From positions 16,567,372 to 16,631,371 of the forward strand of contig CM057230.1 in assembly GCA_029891385.1 (NCBI GenBank): a DNA stretch of 64,000 nt, given 5' to 3'. The DNA comes from Erythroxylum novogranatense. Lineage: Eukaryota > Streptophyta > Magnoliopsida > Malpighiales > Erythroxylaceae. The notes under the pieces were generated by a model. The model did not search any database, was not told where the DNA came from, and worked only from the letters and a program-made list of their open reading frames with translations. Position 1 is the stretch's first letter; every line of letters begins with the position of its first letter. Both the position numbers and the translations under genes were made by a program. Positions 56,220 to 64,000 of the stretch are shown piece by piece.

Positions 56220-59200
56220 ATGACAACTAAAACCATAATCCGTGATTTATCTGCCAATGAAAAATTGGATGAGTGCAATTATGATATGTGGCAAATGAAG
56301 ATTCAGTATCTTCTAAATGAACGAGAATTGCTCGAACATTTGACCATAATAATGACTGTGCCTTCAGTCAAGGACAAAGATGGAAACGATATTGATACTG
56401 CTAGTGAGCAATATCAAGCATCCTTAAAGGCTTATGCAGATTGGCCCAAAAAGGATCGTAAGACATGTTATACTATGTTGTATTTCATGCATGATGATCT
56501 AATTGGAGAATTTGAGGATTGCTCCACTGCTAAGGACATGTGGGACAAACTTAAGATCACGTTTGGTCAAATATTCGCTACAAGGCTTCGTGCTTTGCAC
56601 CTTAAGTGGATGAACTACGAGATTAATACAACCCGTACTATAACTAAACATTTACGAGCCATGAGTGCAATAGTTCGTGATCTTAAGGCAGCTGGTCGGG
56701 CTATCTCTGAAGAGGAGCAAGTCCTGAATGTGATTCGGGCTCTTCCAGATCATACTGAGCACTGGAAGAATGTGAAACTTGTTTTGACACATAATGAAAA
56801 TGTCAAAACTCTTTCAGAGATCACTAGGCACCTCGAAATGAAGGAGGATCGCTTAAAAGCATCAGACTCCTCTAATGTGACCCTTGTTGCTAAAAGCAAA
56901 GGATCAAAGGGCCACAATACCAAACGAGGTAAAAGAAAAGGTTTTCGGCCTCCTCACAGGAATGGACCAAAAGGTCATATTGTCAAGAAGCACAAGGCTA
57001 AGGGTCAAGGAGAGAAAAACATGGCACGTGTGAAGTGCTACAATTGTAGAAAGAAAGGTCATTTTGCTCGGGATTGTCCTAAACCTAAGAAGGTACCTTT
57101 CTTATCTATAACTCCTGATTTGTATGTTTGTTCTCATGCATTAGTTGCTAATTCTCTTCCTAATTGGATTGTAGATATGGGAGCAAGCAAGCACATAGTT
57201 CGGGATCAAGCTGACTATGTGGACTTTCATTGGTATCCGGTGGGTTCACAAACTGTCGTGTTAGGAAACAGTAGTGAAGAAGATGTCTTAGGAATAGAGA
57301 CATACCGGCTCAAGTTGCGTGGACATACTTTGATCCTTCATGATGCTCTCTATGCACCCGGGGTGCGATGTTGCCTTGTGTCTCTTGTAACTTTAATGAA
57401 ATCAGGATTCGTTTTTAGCTCTAATCATAATGGATTGGATATTATGTATAATGGAAATATTTTTGGCCATGCTACATTGAAAAACGATTTTCTAATTCTT
57501 GATTTGGATGCTTGTTATGATAATTCATCTTTTGTCTATGTTTCATATTTTGATCCTGATTCTGAATCTGTTATATGGCATGCTAGACTTGGTCATATTG
57601 GCCAAGATAGATTGAGTCGGCTAGCTAAAAAAGGTCTTTTAAACCGACTCACTAAGGTTAAGTTGCCTAGATGCGAGTCATGTTTAGCTGGTAAGGCAAC
57701 CGCGAAACCTTTTGGTAAGGCTTTAAAGGTGTCTAAACTTTTAAAGCTTATTCACTATGATATTTGCGGACCCATGAATGTTAAAGCACGTCATAGAGCT
57801 ATATATTTTCTCACTTTAATTGATGATTATTCTCGCTATGGATATTTGTATCTTTTAGCTCATCGTTATGAAGCGCTTGATGTGTTTAAACGTTTTGTAA
57901 CTAAAGTTGAGACACAATTGGAAAGAAGAGTTAAAACTCTTCGGACTGATAGTGGTCGAGAATATCTATCTGATATGTTCAAAGAATTTTGTGAGAAAAA
58001 TGGTATAATAAGACAACTAACGATTCCTTGAACTCCACAACAAAACGGTGTTGCAGAGCGTAGGAATCGAGCATTGCTTGACATGGTCAGGTCAATGATG
58101 GCACATGCTCGTCTTCCAATTAGTTTTTGGGGAGATGCGTTGCTCACTGCAACTTATATTCTTAACCGTGTGCTAAGTAAAAGTGTACCCGCCATTTCAT
58201 ATGAGTTATGGAATGAAAGAAAGTCCTCTTTAGATCATTTGCGCCCATGGGGTTCGGCTGGTTATATTCACAACCCAACTCATAAACATGGGAAACTTGG
58301 TCCAAGAGCCACTAAAATGGTGTTTATACGATACCCCGAACATTCTAAAGGGTATGTTATGTATGGTGAGCACCAGAATGGTGGCATGACATAAATTGCT
58401 TCCCGCAATGTAGAGTTTCTTGAGGATGAGTTCCCAAGCATAGGTGAAATAAAAAAAGGACCTAGATTTGTATGAGTTACAACGGGATACTCTTGGTGAG
58501 GGGGAGAATTTAGTTACTCGCCAAGTCACCGAGATTTTTTCTGCCCCAGAGAACCAATTTGAGAATGAGGTATGTCTTCCATCTCTAAACCAAGAACCTG
58601 TAGATAGTCTACATGTTCCAAATCTCACATCTCAAGGGGATAGTGGGAGTGGTTCTCACCACAATCCAGACCCTACATCTCCAAGAGCTAGGGGAGAGAT
58701 CCTGAATCAGGACAGACAAATGTAGATCCTAGACTCCGAAGAAGTGAGCGTGGAAGAATTCCTCGACGATATTTTCAAATCGAAGAGGAAATCTTCCTTT
58801 GTACTCCTTTGGAAATCGACGAACCAACCTCTTATCAAGAGGCTATTGATTCACCTAACCACACAGAGTGGATGGATGCCATGAAGGATGAAATGGACTC
58901 AATGACACGAAATCAGGTTTGGGAACTAGTTGATCTTCCACTCTAACGAAAGTCCATTGGAAACAAGTGGGTTTTCAAGATAAAACATAAGGCGGATGGA
59001 ACGATCGACAAGTTCAAGGCCCGTTTGGTAACAAAAAGGCTATACCCAAATAGAGGGTATAGACTATGAAGAGACATTTTCTCCTGTGGTGAGATTTGCC
59101 TCTATTGGCTTACTTCTGGCTCTAGTTGCCCATTTGGACCTGGAGTTGTTTCAAATGGATGTAAAGACTGCTTTCCTCAATGGTAACCTTGAGGAAGAGG

Positions 59201-60387
59201 TTTATATGAATCAACCTATTGGTTTTGTATCAAAAGGTCAAGAAGACAAAGTGTGTCATCTTAAAAGATCCATATATGGTCTCAAACAGTCTTCCAGATT
59301 GTGGTATTTCATATTCCATGAAGCCATTACTTCTTTTGGCTTAGTCATAGTGTCAGAAGACCATCGTGTGTATGTCAAGAGAACAACAAGTGGAATTTTG
59401 TTTCTCACTTTGTATGTTGATGACATATTACTAGCCGGAAATAATATGGAGATGCTCAAGACCACTAAAGAGTGGTTGTCCTCTGTCTTTGATATGAAGG
59501 ACATGGGTGAAGCTAGGTATGTCCTAGGTGTGGAAATAACTAGAAATCTTCCCAAAAAGCTTCTTCGTTTAAGTCAGGAAGCGTATATAAATAAAATCTT
59601 GGAACGTTTTCGAATGCATTATTCCAAAACCGTTGACACTCCAGTTGAAAAGGGTCTTACCTTGAGTCTTGATCAATGCCCTAAAACAGAGAAGAAAAAA
59701 GGAAAAATGAGTAATGTTTCCTATGCTAGTGCCATAGGAAGCTTAATGTATGCTATGTTGTGTACACGACCTGACATTTGCTTTGCGGTTAGTTTGGTAA
59801 GTCGTTACCAAAGCAACCCAGGACCTGCTCATTGGCAAGCAGTCAAAAGAATTTTGCGATACCTTCGTGGTACTTCAGACCTGGTCTTTTGCTATCAAGG
59901 CGGGGATTTAAGGTTAAGGGGATATTCGGATGCCAATTGGGGTGGTGACCCGGATGAGTCTAGGTCAACCTCAGGATATGTCTTCATCTTGGGAGGGGGA
60001 GCCATATCTTGGTACAGCAAGAAGCAAGATTGTACATCATTATCGACAATGGAAGCAGAATACGTTGCTTGTTGTCTTGCCGCTCAGGAGGCAATATGGT
60101 TGAGAAGTTTTCTCTAGGATCTTAATCTTACTCCTAGAGTTAATGATCCTGTTGAAATGTTATGTGACAACACTGCAGCCATACAATTTGCTAAAGATCC
60201 GAAGTTTCATAGAAAATCTAAGCATATCAAAAGGCGTTATCATTTTGTAAGAGACGTCGTAACAAATAAGGAGGTCGCCATAAAGTATATACCTACTAAC
60301 AAGATGGTAGCTGATCCCTTAACGAAACCTATTCCCCGAGATTTGTTTAAGGCTCATGTGATGAGTTTAGGTTTGCGTAGGGTTTAG
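56220..60387 (+). pseudogene. Nested copia gag-pol, several stops and frameshifts
   Basis: GAG starts MTTKTIIRDLSANEKL at 56220, with a zinc knuckle CYNCRKKGHFARDC (about 57036). Protease reads VDMGASKH (family: D-T-G; Thr to Met through ACG to ATG). Integrase: LGHIGQDRL, CESCLAGK, HYDICGP, RTDSGREY, then TGA at 58029 in the [15 protein letters not shown] motif. Further stops at 58392, a frameshift near 58455 and stops at 58945 and 59068. RT: FQMDVKTAFLNGNLEEEVYM, LYVDDILLAGN. RNase H: GYSDANWGGD, MEAEYVA, LCDNTAAIQFAK, ending at 60387. All copia domains are present in order. Confidence 0.92.
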
Positions 60388-61410
60388 TTTTTTCATTGAG
60401 TTATATCTTGTTGTATAATGGACATGTTTTTCAATTGTAATGAGCTTGTGGTTAATAAAAGTTTATTTCTCAAATGTTCATTGGTACACAATTACATGAT
60501 AAGGTACATTGTAATATCACTACACATTAAGCTTCTGATTGACCTTATCATACAGGCAATCATCCTAACGCTTGAGTAGCGAGTAGGATGAGACTTGACA
60601 ATATTAATATTGAGTGTATATAATATTGTATTATCTTCATACTTGTGTAGTATATATGATAAGTTTTATATTTGAATAGTCACCTTAGTAAGTCTAAGAT
60701 GAGACTCTGATTGGATGTGGAAGTTTCAGATTTCACATTGAAGCCTTAAAGTCAAATCTTGAGTGTCAAGATTAGCATTAGGTATGTTAATCTAGTGGCT
60801 AGAATTATTTTTAAGTAAAGCTAGATTCGTGATTTGCATAGCATAAAAAAGTGACATGCCCAACTTAGTGGGAGTTATGCTATGATACACATTTCATACT
60901 GTGTCCTATATAACGACCCTCTTGTGGAATGACAGTTAAATCCCTTTCTCTGTCATTGTATGATCCCATAGACGTTAATGTCTAATCGAATGAAACTCTT
61001 TGACTTAGAACTATGATATGAAGTCAAGACTTGATGTTGCTATTTTAGTGTATTTTTCGAGGGCTAAGTTGTATACAGTCCAACGGAGCACATTAGGAAA
61101 GCAGTTAAGCTAAGATGGATTATTATGAGTGTCTAAGGAAGAATTTTTCCTTCATCACCATATCAGCTCAGGCGATTATACTTGGTGCTTAAGCATATGA
61201 TATATCTATGAGCATAAAGGGACAGTGTATGCGTTTGGTGATATTTTGGATGATTTGGGGTATCATAATATATGAAAGTGTTATGTTAGTTAGATGATGA
61301 CTTAATATAACACTACTAGTTCTTTAATGGTCGCACGTCCCATTCTCACTATGACACATAGAATTTTAGAGAGAGGAAGTAACTCGTGGCTTATGTGGCC
61401 GAGTGGGAGT
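60388..61410 (+). other. 3' non-coding region of the nested copia element
   Basis: About 1 kb between the end of RNase H and the 3' LTR. Contains GATAAGGT/ACCTTATC short inverted repeats around 60498-60550. No extra gene recognised. Confidence 0.5.
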
Positions 61411-61714
61411 TGTTGACAGTTAAACATAAAAAGACACCATGACTAAACAGCCACATAACATAACCGATGGAGGTTATGTTTATTCTCATATAAAAGGAGA
61501 ATGCAATGAGTAAAAGAGAGTGTTGATTGCAATAAATCTGGAAAAATCTCTCCCTACATTCATAAAAAATCTCTCTATATTTTCTCACGAAAAACAAACC
61601 ATCAAAGACTTTGGGTTTGGGACGTGGATTAATCGATGACTCTAGTAGCCAACCGTAAAACGAAACAAATCGATCTGGTACTTCCGCATTAAGGTTAGTC
61701 CTTATAAATCTACA
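61411..61714 (+). repeat. 3' LTR of the nested copia element
   Basis: 304 bp, TGTTGACAGTT to AAATCTACA. Preceded by the purine-rich GAGTGGGAG. Confidence 0.92.
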
Positions 61715-62882
61715 AGATTCAATATCTTATATTGATCCTTATTTATTAAATATCTCATATTTAATCTTAAAGTTTCTCAAACTTTATAATCAAGCCCAAC
61801 TTGATTAAATTAACTTTGTTCTCTCCAACCCATTGTATATGTGTGACCCATTAAGTTCCCAAATATGTTGGCAATGATTTTAAATTCTAATTTTAATTCA
61901 TAATTAGAATTAGATAAATTAAAACTCCTTTTAATTTATCTTTAATTCTCCAATTAAACAATTTATAATCATAGATCAAGATTAGCGTCTAGCAATGCAT
62001 CATGACCACCCAAATATTCAGGAATGTCAAAGTGGTTTTGACTAACCTTTCCGTGCATGATTTTTTAGTATAATTCAATCCTTTCATTAACCAATGTTCC
62101 AATTAGATATAGAGCATGGAATTAATGTCTACTCTATTTTGAGTCCAATTATATTAGTTCTCCGTTGATAGCTATTAATTCAATTAATGATATTTGTAAA
62201 CTGTTTACAAAATATCATTCCACCTTGGTCAAGGATTTCCCGAATCAATATTAATCGAGAATAACGAAATATTCTCCCTAATTACTTTAGGATAATAAAT
62301 CATATCTTGATCATTCGACTATCTCCATATAATGAATGCTATATCCAATGACTACCGTTTAAACGACCTTTGATAAAATAGATCACGAGTAGTATCAAAA
62401 CATAGCAATTCTCATACAAGATAACTTTGATGACCTCAAGTCAAATGATCACTTATACAATCATCACAATGATAATTCCATAGACATACAAGTAATCTTC
62501 CAAATGGATTTTTCATATCGGGTATGTTCAGTGAACTTGTTCTCTAGCAAGCACCCACACGTTTGTTTAAGTATCTCTATACTTTAGCCTATAAGATCGA
62601 CAACTTCCTTCATAAGAAAAACAAAACGTGTGTTAGTCTTTTAACCTTCTATTAATGTCCAATGTTACTAGAACAATGACTAGGAACATTTTAGGAATAA
62701 TACATAAATGCAATATGAATCTTATAATTATAATCTCATTATAATTTCACTTGCAATGTATAATTATCCCATGGACTTTATAATATACATCTAAACATGT
62801 ACAAGATAAAAAATGCCTTTAAATAATTTGTCACTAAACTACAACCAAAGCGATTGGCTGTAAGGCATAAACCAACAGTTTG

Positions 62883-63900
62883 TGTAATAAATGTTATTTA
62901 TGTATAGAGGATAAATATGAAGACTCTAGAATTATCATGTAAGTGGTTTTTAAAAGGAAAGAGACATGAAAATTGACATGATAAGCATGGGGCTTGGACT
63001 CTCTTTTGTGAAAGGTTCCAACGCAAAAGGATGTTTGTTGTTTTTTATGATGTGAGTGATCAATCTTAAAGCACTAAGTAATACTGAATCTGATCAATTT
63101 GTGGTTAGGGATGCCTTTAAGCAAAATGACCCCTTCATAAGATCATACCATATTCTTGATCTATCCCCTGATCGTATGTGGGAATTACCAAAGAACCTTT
63201 GTTCTTTATACTATCTGAGGGAGGTTGATTTGTGATCAGACAATTTTGTGGAGATCCATGCCAGTATCAAACAAATTTCTTTGTTGGGATCTTTTTTATT
63301 AGATTACTGTAGAAGGCTTCGACCCTACCACAGCTTCCCACTAGTCTATGTCGATTAAGCGCTACTAATTGAATATCTTTAAAGACATTATTTGCCTTCC
63401 TCCAGATGATTTAATATTCCATCCCTTGGCTAGTTTGATATATGATATCTGTTCCTATTTTGGAGGGGCTCTACTGTACAACATCGCTCATGTTCTTTAA
63501 GAGGCTAATCAATGCCTGATTTCTTAGCTCGCTTGGTTCAGGTAGCATTCGTGGGGAGAGCGTCTGGCACAATCCTCCTCTTGGTATAAGAAACCATTTG
63601 CACGCTGATGCGCAAGGTGTCGCGTTTAGACATTAACGCTTGTTTGCAGCTTCTCATGTACCAAAAAAAAAGGTCGTAAGATAATGTTCAATGTCAAGGG
63701 TTTCTTGAACTTAAAAGAAAAGGAACACACGTCTAGGGCATATAAGGTGGTGCAAAATGGGCCAAAGTTATAATGGGCATCATATATATTTAGCGTGCAG
63801 GAAGTTAGAAAAATGGGCCAAAGGTAATAGAATTCCATTGTGTTTCTGGCATCAAGCTCTGGGAGATACAATTAGAATAAAGCTTCCTTCTGATTAGCTC
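62883..63900 (+). pseudogene. TNL relic 3: NB-ARC, LRR and C-JID remnants
   Basis: Continues relic 2 after the nested insert (TAATAAATGTTATTTATG at 62883 matches 4213). Recognisable pieces: RKRMFVVFYDVSDQS (kinase-2 region, 63028-63068), a RDAFKQND-like piece, then by deletion ELPKNLCSLYYLREVDL and an IHASIKQISLLGS-like LRR piece (63183-63290), LRPYHSFP, YKVVQNGPK-like sequence (63735), and the C-JID start NRIPLCFWHQALGDTIRIKLPSD (63829-63893). Many stops and deletions. A LINE tail interrupts it at about 63440-63672. Confidence 0.8.
63440..63672 (+). mobile_element. 3' end of a LINE (RNase H tail and poly-A)
   Basis: Frame-broken RNase H C-terminal sequence (HVL*EANQC, then DFLARL-like; 63488-63540) and a following tail end in A10 (63661-63670). 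Typical of a heavily 5'-truncated LINE. It lies between LRR and C-JID parts of the TNL relic. Confidence 0.55.
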
Positions 63901-63904
63901 ATTA

Positions 63905-64000
63905 TCACGGTCCTTATACCAAAGATCCCTTCGCCCTCTTTGATTACGCAATTTAAGCCTATTGCTTTATGTTCGGTTCTCTACAAGGCCATTCCATGAT
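63905..64000 (+). mobile_element. LINE reverse transcriptase fragment at the window edge
   Basis: Reads VLIPKIPSPSLITQFKPIA then LCSVLYKAIP, matching the RT region at 15540-15640 of the large LINE (VLIQKIPSPRSITQF). It begins straight after C-JID sequence and continues beyond the window. Confidence 0.8.

Larger units (their letters stand above)
54247..61714 (+). mobile_element. Ty1/copia element nested in the outer LTR
   Basis: LTRs of 304 bp at 54247-54550 and 61411-61714 begin TGTTG and end CTACA and differ at about two dozen positions by eye. AGATT flanks both ends (54242-54246 and 61715-61719). A mutated primer site (TTGATATCATAGCC) follows the first LTR and GAGTGGGAG precedes the second. 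gag-pol fills 56220-60387. A 1.67-kb leader and a 1.0-kb 3' region make it longer (7.5 kb) than the common 5-kb copia. Confidence 0.94.
53789..62877 (+). mobile_element. LTR of a retroelement (probable solo LTR), interrupted by copia
   Basis: Starts TGTTAGAAAATC (53789) and ends AACCAACA (62877) with GTTTG on both sides (53784-53788 and 62878-62882). The empty site is seen at 4205-4215 (AAAGTTTGTGCAATAAATG). Without the nested copia (54247-61714 plus one AGATT) it is about 1.6 kb of non-coding sequence. No internal LTR pair or coding region is seen, so a solo LTR left by recombination is the simplest reading. The strand follows the TG-to-CA direction and is nominal. Confidence 0.82.

Overview
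The window is nuclear DNA of a dicotyledonous plant. TIR-NB-ARC-LRR (TNL) immune-receptor genes with plant-type introns, an AT-rich background, plant LTR retrotransposons, a plant LINE with an RNase H domain and fragments of plastid and mitochondrial DNA all point that way. TNL genes are essentially absent from grasses, so a eudicot is inferred; the species cannot be named from the sequence alone.

Layout. (1) 1-4260: the 3' part of a decayed TNL gene (TNL1), its 3' flank, and a TIR-NBS fusion relic. (2) 4667-6288: an organelle insert, plastid ycf2 followed by mitochondrial rrn26, both reversed. (3) 6289-9110: a Ty1/copia remnant carrying an insertion of a reversed Tat-type Ty3/gypsy fragment with an intact exon of the Tat antisense gene. 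(4) 9111-13128: TNL-cluster spacer, a duplicated block ending in exon 1 of a TCP11-like gene, and an antisense fragment of a LON-domain gene. (5) 14465-23122: a 5'-truncated LINE with 14-bp target duplications, split by a young Ty1/copia element with unusual TA...TA ends. (6) 23137-34863: a large inverted repeat, the second copy of the duplicated block (carrying a SINE and a TRIM element), and two further TCP11-like pseudogenes. (7) 36260-40491: an almost complete TNL gene (TNL2, five exons) whose only clear defects are a shifted intron-2 acceptor and a premature stop in its acidic tail. (8) 41560-53027: a gypsy RT relic and then an 11-kb Tat-type element with a 20-unit minisatellite and a spliced antisense gene. 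(9) 53268-63900: another broken TNL, interrupted by a 1.6-kb LTR (probably a solo LTR) that is itself interrupted by a 7.5-kb copia element. (10) 63905-64000: start of another LINE fragment running off the window.

How it fits together. This is a TNL cluster that grew by tandem duplication (repeat unit: TNL 3' end, UTR, AT-rich spacer, TIR) and was then filled by waves of transposons. Only TNL2 looks able to make a product, probably a TIR-NBS protein of about 531 residues because of its splice defect, unless splicing is corrected. The most notable non-gene biology is the antisense, intron-containing, PF04195-like gene in two independent Tat copies, the hairpin-containing minisatellite next to it, and nested insertions whose relative order can be read from target duplications and empty sites. 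All coding calls come from reading the translations by eye; no database search was run.
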